From positions 1 through 64,000 of the forward strand of contig CAVSJQ010000012.1 in NCBI GenBank assembly GCA_963728355.1: DNA of 64,000 nucleotides. The letters are read 5' to 3'. This DNA comes from Sva-07 sp963728355 (lineage in GTDB: Bacteria > Actinomycetota > Acidimicrobiia > Acidimicrobiales > Ilumatobacteraceae). The translations under genes were made by a program, and so were the position numbers. Under the pieces are notes generated by a model. The model made no database searches and had not been told where the DNA came from. It saw only the letters and a list, made by a program, of their open reading frames with translations. The stretch's first letter is position 1; every line of letters begins with the position of its first letter. This document shows positions 24,797 through 34,816 of this stretch, piece by piece.

Positions 24797-27700
24797 GCCG
24801 GTGGAGGCCGACACGCGCCGGCATCTTCAACATCTGGGAGTACGACGATCAGGTGTTCGAGTTCGGTGACGGCCGCCTGGTGCTGCGCGGCCGTAACGGA
24901 TCGGGCAAGTCGAATGCGCTGTCGCTGATCTTTCCGTTCGTGCTCGACGGCGTGATGAGCGCCACCCGCATGGATCCCATGGGCGGTGGCCGCTCGATGA
25001 AGTCGTTACTGCTCGGCCGCGACGACGACGACGCCAACGGTGGCCGCTACCGCGACGACTCCGGGCAGGGCTACGTCTGGATGGAGTTCGAGCGAACGGT
25101 CGACGCCGGTGACCTCGAACACCTGACGATCGGCGTCGGCGCCCGCGCCACCCAGCAGCGCGACGCCAACGCCTGGTTCTTCGTGACGCCGCTGCGTGTC
25201 GGCGAGGACCTGCAACTCGCCATCGACGACGTACCGAAGGGCCAGCGTGAACTCGCGGAGAGCCTGGACGGCTGCGGCGACGTGTACATGACCGCCGAGG
25301 ACTACCGCATCGCCGTCGACCGGGCGCTGTTCGGGCTCGGCACCGTTCGCTGGCGCACGCTGCTCGACCTGCTGCTCACCCTGCGCCGTCCCCACCTCGC
25401 CGGCAAGCTCGACACCGACCACCTGTCGTTCACGCTGTCGGCCGGTCTCGCCGAACTCGACCCCGCACTGATCGCCGATGTGGCGCACAGCTTCGACGAC
25501 CTCGACGCGATGCACGACGAACTCGACGGTGTCACCGGAGCCCTCGCCGCCGTCGAGCGGTTCCTGCCCGCCTACCGGACCCACCTGCTCGGTGTCGCCC
25601 GCGGACGCGCCGCTCAGCTGATGGCGGTCGACGGCGAACAGCGCGCCGTGACCTCGAAGCTGCGCACGAGCGAACGCGAGCGCTCCGAGGCCGAAGTCGC
25701 CGTCGCCGACGCCACGGCGCTCGTCGAGGAGAACCGGCGCCAACGCGAGCGCATCGACACCGAGATCGAGGCGATCCAGACCTCGCAGGCCTTCCAGGAC
25801 GCAGCCGCACTCGCCGAGGTCGAACAGCGCGCCGCCGCCTCGCACCGCGCCGCCGACGCTGCCGAGCAGGCGCAGCTCGCCCAGGAGGTCCAATACGGAC
25901 GCGCCGTCGACACCGAAGCGGCCGCCACCGCACTCGCGGCGCGACGCCGGGACGAACGCAACCGCGCCTTCGACGAATGGCACGACCTCGCCGCCACGGT
26001 GCGCCTGCCTGACGTGGCGACGTCGGTCGAGGCCTTCGTCTCCGAGCGGGCGCTCGCCGCAGTGACCGAGCGCGCGGCGGATGCCGCCGAGGTCGATGAC
26101 CTCGCCGCTGTCGCATCCGATGCTGCGGCCGCTGCCCGCCGCGCCGCCGAGCACCGCCAGCGCGTCGAGGGCGAGCACGCCGAGGCGCGTCGCGACCAGT
26201 CCGACGCCGAGCGCGTGGTGGAGCAGGCGGTCGACGAGCTGGCCGCCGACCTCGACGCGTGGATCGACCAGCTCGACCCCATCGTCGCTCGTGCTCGCCC
26301 CGTGGTCGACAGCGCGCTGCCCGATGCTCGCTCGGTCAGGGCCAACCTCGATGTCACCGATCCCAACACCACCGCTGCCTTCGACGCGGTCGTCCACGAG
26401 ATGCGCACGGCGCTGGCGCTGACGATGCAACGCTTCGATGCGGATGCAGCGGCCCGCCGCCGGACGGTCGGGGACCTCGTCGCGGAACGACGCCGCATCG
26501 CCGACGAACCGAACCCCGGTCCGCCGGCCGATCCGACACGTCCCGACGCTGCGCTCGGCGATCGGGTCGGGGCACCGCTCTACATGTGTGTCGACTTCGC
26601 CGCGACCGTTGCCGACGACGACCGCGCAGGGCTGGAAGCTGCGCTGGCGGCCGCCGGGCTCCTCGATGCGCGTGTCGTGCCTGCCGGCGCCGTCGGTGAG
26701 GACGACGAGCTCGACGCGCGGATCGAGCCCGGCGGCCATCCGGCCGGCGGGGGAGCGACGCTCGCCGACGTGCTGACGCCGCTCGCCGTCGGCGATCTCG
26801 GCGTCGACGACATCGACGCCGCGCTGCGATCGGTCGCGCTCGACGACGGGCTCGTGCGCATCGGACGCGACGGTTCATGGCGGCTCGGTCCGCTCGCTGG
26901 ACGCTTCCGCAAGGTGCGCGCCGAGTTCATCGGCCACGAGGCCCGCGAGCGCCGCCGCGCCGTCCGGCTCGCCGAACTCGACGCCGAGATCGCCGAGGAG
27001 GAGGCTGCGCTCGGCGACGTCGAGGGAGTGCTCGCCGAGCTGGCCACGATCGTGGACGACCTTACGACGGTGGCGGCCGCCCGGCCGAGCGCAGCGCCGC
27101 TCGCGTCGGCGCAGAGCCTGCTCGTGCAGTGCGAGGCCCGTACCGGCCAGCTCGCCGACCAACTCGCCGCAGCGGCCGCCGATGCGGAGATCGCCGACGA
27201 GGTCGCCTCGACGTCGTCCGCCGACCTGCACCGTCGCGCCGATGCGCTCACCGTCCCCGTCGCCGACGACGAACGCCGCGACCTCCACCGTGCGATCGAA
27301 CGATGCCGATCTCTCGGCGACACGGTCGCCGCCGCGCTGATCCTCCTCGACGACGCGGCTGCACAGGTGGATGCAGCGGCTGCGAACCGGGCCGAGGCGT
27401 CCCAGTACCTGGAGGGCGCCACCACCCGCGCCGCCGAGGCGCGGGCGCAGGCCGACGACGATCGAGTTCGCTACGACACGTTGCTCGCCCGCGTCGGCGA
27501 CGACGTGCAGGCCGCCGTGCAGGCGCTCGAGGACGCCCGTCGTCGCCGCGGCGTCGCTCGAGGAGCGAGCTCAGCGCTCGGCGAACGCCGCCGCGTCGCC
27601 GAGACGACGATCGCGACGCTCACCGAACGCTGTGTGCAGCTTCGCCAGCGGCTCGACGACCTCGCGATCGAGGTCGCTGCGGCACGGACTGGCATGGCAA

Positions 27701-28749
27701 CGGTGTGCGTGGACGAGGTCGTCGACGTGCTCGAACTCGACGGCGTCGGTCCGGGTACCGACCCGCTCGTGGCTGCGCGCAACGTGGTCGCGGATCCCAC
27801 TGAGGTGCCGGAGGACGCGACCAACCGGATGGAGCGCGAACACCGCACGGTGCTGCTCGACGGGCTACGCGCCGGCCACGACCCGAGCATGCCGAAGCTC
27901 GACGGGTTCGACGTCGTGCGCGTCGGTACCGCCGAGGGCGAGGTCCCGATCGGCGCGCTCGCCCGCCACCTCCGCGACGATCGCGATCGGCTGGGGCTGT
28001 TGCTGTCGGACCGTGAACGCGAGATCTTCGAAACGCATCTGCTCGCCCGGGTCGGTGACGCATTGCGGGAGTTGCTGTTCGAAGCCGACCACTTCCAACA
28101 GCGCATCAACGCCGAAATGGCCAAGGCGCCCACCTCGAGCGGGATGACCGTCGAGCTCAGCTGGGACGTCGACAGCGACGACCCGACGGTGAAGCAGGCG
28201 GTCAAGACGTTGCGGTACTCGCCCGACACGATGGGCCCCGAACAGCGCGAGGTACTGCGCGCGTTCTTCACCGAGCAGATCCAGGCGCGGCGGGCCGCTG
28301 ATCCGGGGCGGAGCTTCGTCGACGTGCTCACGGCCGCACTCGACTATCGCTCATGGCATTCGTTCAGGTTCTCGATTCGCTCCGCGACCGGCGGGCGACG
28401 TCAGGTGACCCGCAAGTACTTCCGCGAACTCTCCGGCGGCGAAGCGGCCACCGTGCTCCACCTCCCGCTGTTCGCCGCTGCGGCTGCGCACTATGCGAGC
28501 GGCACGATCGATGGCCCTCGCCTGATCGCACTCGACGAGGCGTTCGCCGGCATCGACGACGACATGCGCGGCAAGCTCATGGGTCTGCTCGTACAGCTCG
28601 ACCTCGATGTCCTGCTGACCAGCCACGAGTTCTGGGGGTTCTATGCGCAGGTCCCGAACCTGGTGCTCTACGACCTCACCCGCCGCCCGCCGATCCCCGG
28701 CGTGTTCGCCCAACGCCTCGAATGGTCGTCGACCGAGTCATCGACGTGA
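24793..28749 (+). CDS. jetC: Wadjet JetC (SMC-like ATPase, TIGR02680 family)
   Basis: 1318-aa motor. Walker A LRGRNGSGKSNAL near residues 34-46, long Ala/Glu/Arg-rich coiled coils at about 270-470 and 730-1010 around a hinge-like region, ABC signature FRELSGGEAATV (about 1212) and Walker B RLIALDEAFAGID (about 1243) close the head domain. This is the full length expected. ATG at 24793 overlapping the jetB stop; GTGA overlap with jetD. Confidence 0.93.
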   Translation: MSRWRPTRAGIFNIWEYDDQVFEFGDGRLVLRGRNGSGKSNALSLIFPFVLDGVMSATRMDPMGGGRSMKSLLLGRDDDDANGGRYRDDSGQGYVWMEFERTVDAGDLEHLTIGVGARATQQRDANAWFFVTPLRVGEDLQLAIDDVPKGQRELAESLDGCGDVYMTAEDYRIAVDRALFGLGTVRWRTLLDLLLTLRRPHLAGKLDTDHLSFTLSAGLAELDPALIADVAHSFDDLDAMHDELDGVTGALAAVERFLPAYRTHLLGVARGRAAQLMAVDGEQRAVTSKLRTSERERSEAEVAVADATALVEENRRQRERIDTEIEAIQTSQAFQDAAALAEVEQRAAASHRAADAAEQAQLAQEVQYGRAVDTEAAATALAARRRDERNRAFDEWHDLAATVRLPDVATSVEAFVSERALAAVTERAADAAEVDDLAAVASDAAAAARRAAEHRQRVEGEHAEARRDQSDAERVVEQAVDELAADLDAWIDQLDPIVARARPVVDSALPDARSVRANLDVTDPNTTAAFDAVVHEMRTALALTMQRFDADAAARRRTVGDLVAERRRIADEPNPGPPADPTRPDAALGDRVGAPLYMCVDFAATVADDDRAGLEAALAAAGLLDARVVPAGAVGEDDELDARIEPGGHPAGGGATLADVLTPLAVGDLGVDDIDAALRSVALDDGLVRIGRDGSWRLGPLAGRFRKVRAEFIGHEARERRRAVRLAELDAEIAEEEAALGDVEGVLAELATIVDDLTTVAAARPSAAPLASAQSLLVQCEARTGQLADQLAAAAADAEIADEVASTSSADLHRRADALTVPVADDERRDLHRAIERCRSLGDTVAAALILLDDAAAQVDAAAANRAEASQYLEGATTRAAEARAQADDDRVRYDTLLARVGDDVQAAVQALEDARRRRGVARGASSALGERRRVAETTIATLTERCVQLRQRLDDLAIEVAAARTGMATVCVDEVVDVLELDGVGPGTDPLVAARNVVADPTEVPEDATNRMEREHRTVLLDGLRAGHDPSMPKLDGFDVVRVGTAEGEVPIGALARHLRDDRDRLGLLLSDREREIFETHLLARVGDALRELLFEADHFQQRINAEMAKAPTSSGMTVELSWDVDSDDPTVKQAVKTLRYSPDTMGPEQREVLRAFFTEQIQARRAADPGRSFVDVLTAALDYRSWHSFRFSIRSATGGRRQVTRKYFRELSGGEAATVLHLPLFAAAAAHYASGTIDGPRLIALDEAFAGIDDDMRGKLMGLLVQLDLDVLLTSHEFWGFYAQVPNLVLYDLTRRPPIPGVFAQRLEWSSTESST

Positions 28750-29954
28750 CCGACCGGCCGAACCCTCTCGATCGTCCTGAGCTCGCCGTGCTGTGGACGG
28801 CTGTGCGGGCCCACCTCGAGCGGCGGTCGTTGCGCATCGACGGCGCACGGGTCACGTTGTCCGACCTGACCGACGCGGAGACGGCGGCGGTGTGCTCGCT
28901 GCTCGGGCGCCGCCGTCCCACCGCGGCGCAGCTGCGTGTCGACGTCGAGCGGATGGATGCAGCGCTGCGAGCCGGTCCGCATCGAGTCGGGGTCCTCGAC
29001 GTGCTGGAAATGATCGGTGGTCCGCTGCGCGATCGACGTGGAGAGCGAGCATCCGCATCCGGAGACCGAGATGCCCTGTGGGAGCTGGTCGGCGACCATC
29101 CGGTGGCCGGCGACGACGACATCGCCGGCTGGATCGAATCGCTGCGACCCCGCGGCCGTCTGACCCGGCTCGGCGTCACCGCTCCCGACCAGACGGTGAC
29201 GAGCGCGCTCGACGCGGTCGCCGCACTCGTCGAACGTCGCCGGCGTGCCCTCCCGACCCGTCCGCTGCCGGTCGTCGCCGCCGAACTCACCGGCGACGCG
29301 CACGGCCTCGACGACGATCGGCTGGTCGGGCGTATCGTCGCCGACGCCGTCGTCACGCTGTCACCGCAGGCATCGGTGCGCGATGCCTGGGCGGCGTTCG
29401 GCGTCGACCTCGATCCCGTCAACTCCTCGGTGCTCACCCTCGGGTTGCCCGGCCCCTGCGACACGATCCTCGCCGCTGCCCAGCGAGCCGGTGAGCCGCT
29501 GCGACTGACGGCGCGGATGCTGCGATCGCTCGATGTCGGCGATCTCGACGGCGTCGTCGTCCACGTCTGCGAGAACCCGGCGATGGTCGCGGTCGCCGCT
29601 GACGAACTGGGCTCGTCGTGTGCTCCGCTCGTGTGCACCGACGGCATGCCGAAGTCCGTCACCTCGTCGCTGATCGCCCAGTTGATCGGCGCAGGAGCAA
29701 CGGTGCGGGCCCACGCCGACTTCGACGTCGGCGGCGTCGCAATCGTCGGGCATCTCGCCCGCGTGCACGGCGTGGAGCCGTGGCGGTTCGGGCAGCACGA
29801 CTACCTGGCGGCGGTCACTGGACCGACTCTCGCCCTCGGCGCTTCGGTCGGGGCAACTCCGTGGGATGTCGAGCTCGCCGCGGTGATGAACGAAACCGGC
29901 CGCGCCGTCCACGAGGAGTCGCTGGTCGCAGTGCTCCTCGACGACCTGGCCTGA
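28746..29954 (+). CDS. jetD: Wadjet JetD (TOPRIM nuclease subunit, TIGR02679 family)
   Basis: 402-aa nuclease subunit. The C-terminal TOPRIM/DUF2399-like domain shows the conserved E in VCENPAMV (about 279) and the D-x-D pair in HADFDVGG (about 323). JetD cleaves DNA that the SMC complex has extruded. Last gene of the operon; all four genes are intact, so the system is likely functional. Confidence 0.9.
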   Translation: MTDRPNPLDRPELAVLWTAVRAHLERRSLRIDGARVTLSDLTDAETAAVCSLLGRRRPTAAQLRVDVERMDAALRAGPHRVGVLDVLEMIGGPLRDRRGERASASGDRDALWELVGDHPVAGDDDIAGWIESLRPRGRLTRLGVTAPDQTVTSALDAVAALVERRRRALPTRPLPVVAAELTGDAHGLDDDRLVGRIVADAVVTLSPQASVRDAWAAFGVDLDPVNSSVLTLGLPGPCDTILAAAQRAGEPLRLTARMLRSLDVGDLDGVVVHVCENPAMVAVAADELGSSCAPLVCTDGMPKSVTSSLIAQLIGAGATVRAHADFDVGGVAIVGHLARVHGVEPWRFGQHDYLAAVTGPTLALGASVGATPWDVELAAVMNETGRAVHEESLVAVLLDDLA

Positions 29955-30045
29955 GACTGGGCGCCTCCGCGCTCACGCTCGGCTGACTCGCCGGCGCCGG
30001 CCCAGCCGACGGCGATGTGGACGGTGTCGCAAGTGCGGTGCGCGC

Positions 30046-30444
30046 TCAGCCGAGGGTGTCGGCCTGGATGTCGGGGTAGACGGCCTGGCAGGCGTGCAGC
30101 AGCGGTTCGAGTCCCATCGCCTTCGACTTCGAACCGGACACCTTCAGCTTGCGGAACAGCAACGCCTTGCCGAGCGGCAGCGTGCCCAACAGCAGCTCGT
30201 GCATCGAGTCGGCGCTGAGCCTCGCAGTGAGCGTGGCGTCGACGCCATCGATCGGCTCGAACGTCGTCACGACCGGGCGCGAACGTCCGTCGATCCAGAT
30301 GTCGGCAGCTGGATCGTTCAACCGGAAGTTGATCACCATCTGGGCGTCGACCAGCGTGTCCATCGCGTCGTCATCGGCGACGGCGTCGAACATCGTGGTG
30401 TAGACGTCTTCCAGCTGCTCGGCATCGGCGTAGGTGCGACCCAT
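30046..30444 (-). CDS. SCP2 sterol-binding-domain protein
   Basis: 132-aa small lipid-binding fold: FRLNDPAADIWIDG, LTARLSADSMHELLLG and LFRKLKVSGSKSKAMG (a hallmark of SCP2 domains). It would bind a hydrophobic ligand such as an acyl-CoA or sterol in the cytosol. ATG at 30444 preferred over the frame start at 30456. 91 nt separate it from jetD on the opposite strand; that gap holds only G/C-rich sequence. Confidence 0.82.
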   Translation of the reverse strand: MGRTYADAEQLEDVYTTMFDAVADDDAMDTLVDAQMVINFRLNDPAADIWIDGRSRPVVTTFEPIDGVDATLTARLSADSMHELLLGTLPLGKALLFRKLKVSGSKSKAMGLEPLLHACQAVYPDIQADTLG

Positions 30445-30525
30445 GCACACCACCATAGGGTCGGCGCATCGAGGCGCGGAGCAGCCGGCACCGCCTCGCC
30501 GTTGAATCGCCCGGCCCGGCCGGCG

Positions 30526-31764
30526 CTACCGCAACAGGCGACGGACGGCAGCTTCGAGCACCCGCGCGGTGACGGCGACCTCGTCGATCGACACCTGTTC
30601 GTCGACGGCGTGGGCGTGGGCGATGTCGCCCGGGCCGTAGACCGCACAGGCGGCGCCGGCCTCACGTCGCCACAGGGCCATGTCGCAGCCGTAGGGCGCG
30701 CCGATCGTGCCCGGTCGCGACCCGGTCTCCGACTCGGCGGCATCGCGCAGCGCTGCCACCAGCGGGTGGTCCGGATCGATCGACGACGACCCGAACGCGG
30801 CACCGGTGCGCTCGATGCGCGGCGGGTGCGCGTCGAGCCACGGATCGCCGGCGATTGCCTGGCGCAGGGTGCGCTCGAAGCGGGCCTCGGCCTCCTGGAC
30901 CGACTCGTCGATCGTCACACCGACGCGCAGCTCGGCGGTGATCTGCTCCATCACGTTCGACGCCCACACCCCGCCGTGCACCACGCCCACCGTCGTCGGG
31001 TACGGCAGGCCGGTCGCCACCATCGCCGGGTTGAGTTCGGCGTCGTTGAGTTCACGTTCGAGGTGTTCGACTGCTCGGTACACCGTGATGAAGTGCTCGA
31101 GCGCCGACTCGCCGAGCAGGCGGGTCGCGGCGTGCGCAGAGCGTCCCTCGACTTCGATCGTGTAGGTCAACGCCCCGCCGTGGGCGACGACCACCTGCGG
31201 GCCGTCGGGACCCGACGTCGGCTCGGGCACGATGACGACGTCGCCGGTCCAGCCCCGCCGGATCGCCGCGAGCGTGCCGGTGCCGCCGTCCTCCTCGCCG
31301 GGCACCGCGACGAACCGCAGCTCGCCGGCGAAGTTGCGGTCGCCGTTCGCCACTCGGGTGAACGCCTCGATTGCGGCGACGATGCCGCCCTTCATGTCGG
31401 CACTGCCGCGCCCGTACAGCACGTCACCGTCGAGTTCGCCGGCGGGATCGCGCGTCCACCGTTCGCGATCGCCGACCGGCACGACGTCGGCATGTCCGGT
31501 GAGCACCACGGTCGGACCCGGCCGAGTGCCGGTGATCCGGGCGGCCACTACCGGCACCTCGTCGCGCTCGACCTCGCGGCCCGGATACGCCGGATCGCCC
31601 TCCAGGTCCGACATCGGCGTCACCCACCGGTCGACCTCGTCGGCCACCGGCTCCAGCCACGACGCGATCAGGTCGATCGCCGGATGCTCGCTTCCCGTCT
31701 CCGACGGCGCGGCGACCAACGCCAGCGCCCGCTGGGCGAGGTCGTCCCTGATCGTCTCGGTCAT
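30526..31764 (-). CDS. M20 family metallopeptidase/deacylase (ArgE/DapE-like)
   Basis: 412-aa dinuclear zinc hydrolase, cleaving amide bonds of N-acyl amino acids or small peptides. Metal and catalytic motifs: TGHADVVPVG, YGRGSADMKGG, VPGEEDGGTG and the dimerisation-domain HGGALTYTIEVEGRSAHA. The ATG at 31764 overlaps the stop of the trans-sulfuration gene by 1 nt (TGATG), so the pair is an operon, perhaps acting on a sulfur amino-acid conjugate; that link is inference. Confidence 0.88.
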   Translation of the reverse strand: MTETIRDDLAQRALALVAAPSETGSEHPAIDLIASWLEPVADEVDRWVTPMSDLEGDPAYPGREVERDEVPVVAARITGTRPGPTVVLTGHADVVPVGDRERWTRDPAGELDGDVLYGRGSADMKGGIVAAIEAFTRVANGDRNFAGELRFVAVPGEEDGGTGTLAAIRRGWTGDVVIVPEPTSGPDGPQVVVAHGGALTYTIEVEGRSAHAATRLLGESALEHFITVYRAVEHLERELNDAELNPAMVATGLPYPTTVGVVHGGVWASNVMEQITAELRVGVTIDESVQEAEARFERTLRQAIAGDPWLDAHPPRIERTGAAFGSSSIDPDHPLVAALRDAAESETGSRPGTIGAPYGCDMALWRREAGAACAVYGPGDIAHAHAVDEQVSIDEVAVTARVLEAAVRRLLR

Positions 31765-32981
31765 CACAGCACCGCCAGCGCCTGGTCGAGGTCGGCGATC
31801 AGGTCCTCGGCCTTCTCGATTCCCGCCGAGTACCGCACGAGGCCCTCGGGGATGCCGAGCGCCGCGCGCTCCTCGGGCGTGCACTCGACGTGGCTCGTCG
31901 TCGCCGGCGGTCCGACCGTGGTCTCGACCGCGCCGAGGTTCGCCGCCCGGTGGGCGAGACGCAGGTGGGGGAGGATCTTCTTCACGGCCTCGAGATCTCC
32001 GTCGAGCGCGAAGCTCAGCATCCCGCCCCAGCCGGACATCTGGCGCTTCGCGATCTCGTGGCCGGGGTGGCTCGCCAGTCCCGGGTAGTTGACCGTCGTG
32101 ACCCGCCGGTGCGCCTCGAGGAATTGGGCGACCGCCATCGCGTTGGCCGACTGGCGCTCGACGCGCAGATGGAGAGTCTTCATCCCCCGCAAGAGGAGGT
32201 AGGCCGCCTCCGGATGGAGCGTTGCACCGTTGATCTCCCGGTAGCGGAACACCGCCTCGACCAGGTCGCCACGCCCGGCGACGACACCACCGAGGGCATC
32301 GGCATGACCCCCGAGGAACTTCGTCGCGCTGTGCACGACCAGGTCGGCGCCCAGCGCCAGCGGCTGCTGCAGCACCGGTGTGGCGAACGTGTTGTCGACC
32401 ACGGTCAGCGCCCCGCGGTCGCGGCCCGCGGCGAGCAGACGCGGCAGGTCGATGATCTTCAATGTCGGGTTGGTCGGCGTCTCGAGGTACAGCAGGTCAC
32501 AGCCCCGGTCCATCGCCTGCTCGACACCGTCGGCGTCGGTCGTGTCGACCAGCTCGACCTCCACCTCGACGCGCGGCAGGTACTTGGTGAACAACATGCT
32601 CGTGCCGCCGTAGGTGTCCTTCACCGACACCACTCGCTGGCCCGGCTCCAGCAGCGCATAGAGCATGTTGGAGATCGCGGCCATGCCCGTCGCCGCCGAC
32701 GTGGCCGCCTCGGCGCCTTCGAGCAGCCGCAGCTTCTCCTCGAACACCGCCACGGTCGGGTTGGTGTTGCGACCGTAGATGTGACCGGGCGCCGCACCGG
32801 TGGCGACGTCGTGCCACTCGTCGACGTCCTCGTAGCCGAAGCCGACGCTGTGCACGACCGGAACCTGGGTGGCCCGATCGAGCAGGTAACGCTCCTCACC
32901 CGCCCACACCGCCATCGTCTCGAGCGAATCCCGATGGGTCTCGGGTCGGTCGTCGGGTCGGTCGTCGGGGTTCATCGCCAT
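31764..32981 (-). CDS. Cys/Met metabolism PLP enzyme (cystathionine gamma-synthase/lyase-like)
   Basis: 405-aa fold-type I PLP enzyme. PLP lysine in SATKFLGGHADA; other signatures are YGRNTNPT, ATGMAAISNML, ETPTNPTLKI and VVDNTFATPVLQQP. The position that is Cys in methionine gamma-lyases (YGCT) is G here (TYGGTS), so synthase or lyase of cystathionine is more likely than methioninase, but this group cannot be split safely by eye. Start at MAMNPDD (32981); a repeated DDRP near the N-terminus comes from a small tandem DNA repeat. Confidence 0.88.
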   Translation of the reverse strand: MAMNPDDRPDDRPETHRDSLETMAVWAGEERYLLDRATQVPVVHSVGFGYEDVDEWHDVATGAAPGHIYGRNTNPTVAVFEEKLRLLEGAEAATSAATGMAAISNMLYALLEPGQRVVSVKDTYGGTSMLFTKYLPRVEVEVELVDTTDADGVEQAMDRGCDLLYLETPTNPTLKIIDLPRLLAAGRDRGALTVVDNTFATPVLQQPLALGADLVVHSATKFLGGHADALGGVVAGRGDLVEAVFRYREINGATLHPEAAYLLLRGMKTLHLRVERQSANAMAVAQFLEAHRRVTTVNYPGLASHPGHEIAKRQMSGWGGMLSFALDGDLEAVKKILPHLRLAHRAANLGAVETTVGPPATTSHVECTPEERAALGIPEGLVRYSAGIEKAEDLIADLDQALAVL

Positions 32982-33075
32982 GTCCGTCACCGTATTGCAC
33001 CACCGCCAGCGGCGACGCTGCCACCGCATCCCCTGATCGCGCCGCAGCAGCCAGTCGGCCCGCTCGGACCTGCTC

Positions 33076-33882
33076 TCAGAGATGGAGGGTGTCGGCCACG
33101 GCCCAGAGCTCGAACGTCGTCACGTCCTCGTAGCCCATCCGCCGGTACAGCGAGGTGGCCATCGGGGTGGAGTGCAGCACCGTGCGCTCCACGCCGGCGT
33201 CGCGGGCCGCTTGCACCGCCGTCGAGCACAGGAGGCTCGCGAGGCCCCGGCCGCGTCCGGCCTCGGTGGTCGCGACGCCGTAGAGCCCAGCCACGCCACC
33301 CGGGTTGACGAGGTGGTCGATGTGTATGCCGGCCTTCGACACCGGCTGGCCGTCGACCATGGCGATCCACACGCGGGTCCGCTCGTCGAGCCCGGCGCGG
33401 TAGGCCTCGATCAGGTACTCGGACGACTCCTCGCCGAGCCCGTACCGCCACGAGACCAGGTCGAGCCAGACGTCGGAGTCGTCGAGGGTGAGCTCGACGA
33501 CCTCGACACCGTCGGGGACGTCCCCCGGTGGCGGGACGTCGGCGACGGCGGCGGCCATCCCGTAGACCTCCTCGGCACATTCGAGTCCGAGACCGGCCAG
33601 CTCAACCCGCACGCCTGGATCGGTCGTCGGATGGACCGTCCAGATCGGGTTGACCTCGCGCTCCATCATCGGCGCCAACAGCTCCTCCATCTGGTCGCGC
33701 AGTGGCCGGTCGCCCTCGTCGTAGAAGCGCCACACGCCGTTGTACGGCGGCCGGGCCACCGGCGTCTCGATCACCAGCCGCGTCGGCGTGTCGATCATGC
33801 GTCCCCCCGGACCGCGGCCAATGAACGAGAACATGCTCCAGGCCGAGTGTTCGAGTTCACTGATCCGCGCATCGCCCATCAC
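33076..33882 (-). CDS. GNAT-family N-acetyltransferase
   Basis: 268 aa. The C-terminal half is a GNAT domain with the acetyl-CoA-binding loop ATTEAGRGRGLASLL and the final strand ERTVLHSTPMATSLYRRMGY. The N-terminal half is a less conserved GNAT-like copy, as in tandem-GNAT proteins. Two adjacent ATGs (33882, 33879) are equally possible. Substrate unknown. Confidence 0.85.
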   Translation of the reverse strand: MMGDARISELEHSAWSMFSFIGRGPGGRMIDTPTRLVIETPVARPPYNGVWRFYDEGDRPLRDQMEELLAPMMEREVNPIWTVHPTTDPGVRVELAGLGLECAEEVYGMAAAVADVPPPGDVPDGVEVVELTLDDSDVWLDLVSWRYGLGEESSEYLIEAYRAGLDERTRVWIAMVDGQPVSKAGIHIDHLVNPGGVAGLYGVATTEAGRGRGLASLLCSTAVQAARDAGVERTVLHSTPMATSLYRRMGYEDVTTFELWAVADTLHL

Positions 33883-33990
33883 AGGATCATCGCATGCTCG
33901 CCTCGCCGAGCAAGCGTGCTCCGACCGGTTGCTCTGCGTGGGGGGAGACCGAGCAGGTCATGTCGGCGAAGGGTCACCAACGGCTGCGGC

Positions 33991-34728
33991 TCAGGCTGGC
34001 GACAGCGTCAGCTCGCACCGTCGCCGGTACTCGTCGGCGAGATCACGGAGTGACTGTGCGCCGTCGCCCTGATACGTCGGCCCGTGCATCAGGGCCAGCG
34101 TTGTCGGTGAGAGGTCGGCGAGCCGCTCGACGGTGGCGACGGTCGTCGGTGCCAGGCTCGAGTAGCCGAACATGTCCTCGGCGACGATGGCGGGCTCCAT
34201 CGGCGAGTCGGTGCGAACGGCGGGGCCGTCGCCGACCTGCGTGAACAGGTCGCCACACAGCAGGGTCGAGGTGGTCTCCTCGAAGAACACGCCCGCCTCC
34301 CATCCGTGCGGGACGTGAGGGGTCGCGAGCCAGCGGACCCGTTTGCCGCCCAGGTCGATGACGCCGCCGTCGTCGAGTCCCTGCGGTGGCCGATCGGCGA
34401 GGTCGTTGACCGACACCATGCAGCCGAAGGCCCCGAAGGCGACTCGAGCGTCGGGCGCAGCGTCGAGCCACTGGTTCATCGCGCCGCACTCATCGGCCTC
34501 GACGTGTCCGAAGCCGATCCAGCGCAGCGACGACACCGGAAGCACCGCGTCGACCGCGGCGGCGACCGCGGGGAACAGGGCCCGCATGCCGGTGTGGAAC
34601 AGGAGTGGCTCGTCGGCCTTCACGAGGATCTGGTTGAACGACATGCCCGCATCGGGAACGAACGTCGAGATTCGGAAGATGTCGTCGGCAATTTCGGTGG
34701 TGGTGGTGGTGGTGGTGGTGGTGCTCAT
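33991..34728 (-). CDS. MBL-fold metallo-hydrolase, flavodiiron (ODP)-like
   Basis: 245 aa. The ligand set fits the oxygen-binding diiron-protein branch of metallo-beta-lactamases: HVEADECGAMN (H-x-E-x-D), HVPHGWEAGVFFE, LLCGDLF and LMHGPTY. There is no flavodoxin domain, so it is not a full flavodiiron NO/O2 reductase. The N-terminus starts with nine consecutive Thr from a (GGT)9 tract on the plus strand. ATG at 34728 preceded by GAGAGG. Confidence 0.82.
   Translation of the reverse strand: MSTTTTTTTTTEIADDIFRISTFVPDAGMSFNQILVKADEPLLFHTGMRALFPAVAAAVDAVLPVSSLRWIGFGHVEADECGAMNQWLDAAPDARVAFGAFGCMVSVNDLADRPPQGLDDGGVIDLGGKRVRWLATPHVPHGWEAGVFFEETTSTLLCGDLFTQVGDGPAVRTDSPMEPAIVAEDMFGYSSLAPTTVATVERLADLSPTTLALMHGPTYQGDGAQSLRDLADEYRRRCELTLSPA
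34696..34722. repeat. (GGT)9 trinucleotide tract
   Basis: Nine perfect GGT units, coding for Thr3-Thr11 of the MBL-fold protein on the minus strand. Slippage would change Thr number without shifting the frame. Confidence 0.9.
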
Positions 34729-34816
34729 GGTGATGCCTCTCTGGATCCATGGTCGGATGGGTGTTCGGTGATTGTCGGATGGGCGTCCGGATGGGGTTGC
34801 CGCGCGTCGAGCCGGT

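Noticed and set aside
34696..34722. (GGT)9 as phase-variation switch
   Set aside because: Trinucleotide change cannot shift the frame, so on/off switching is not expected.
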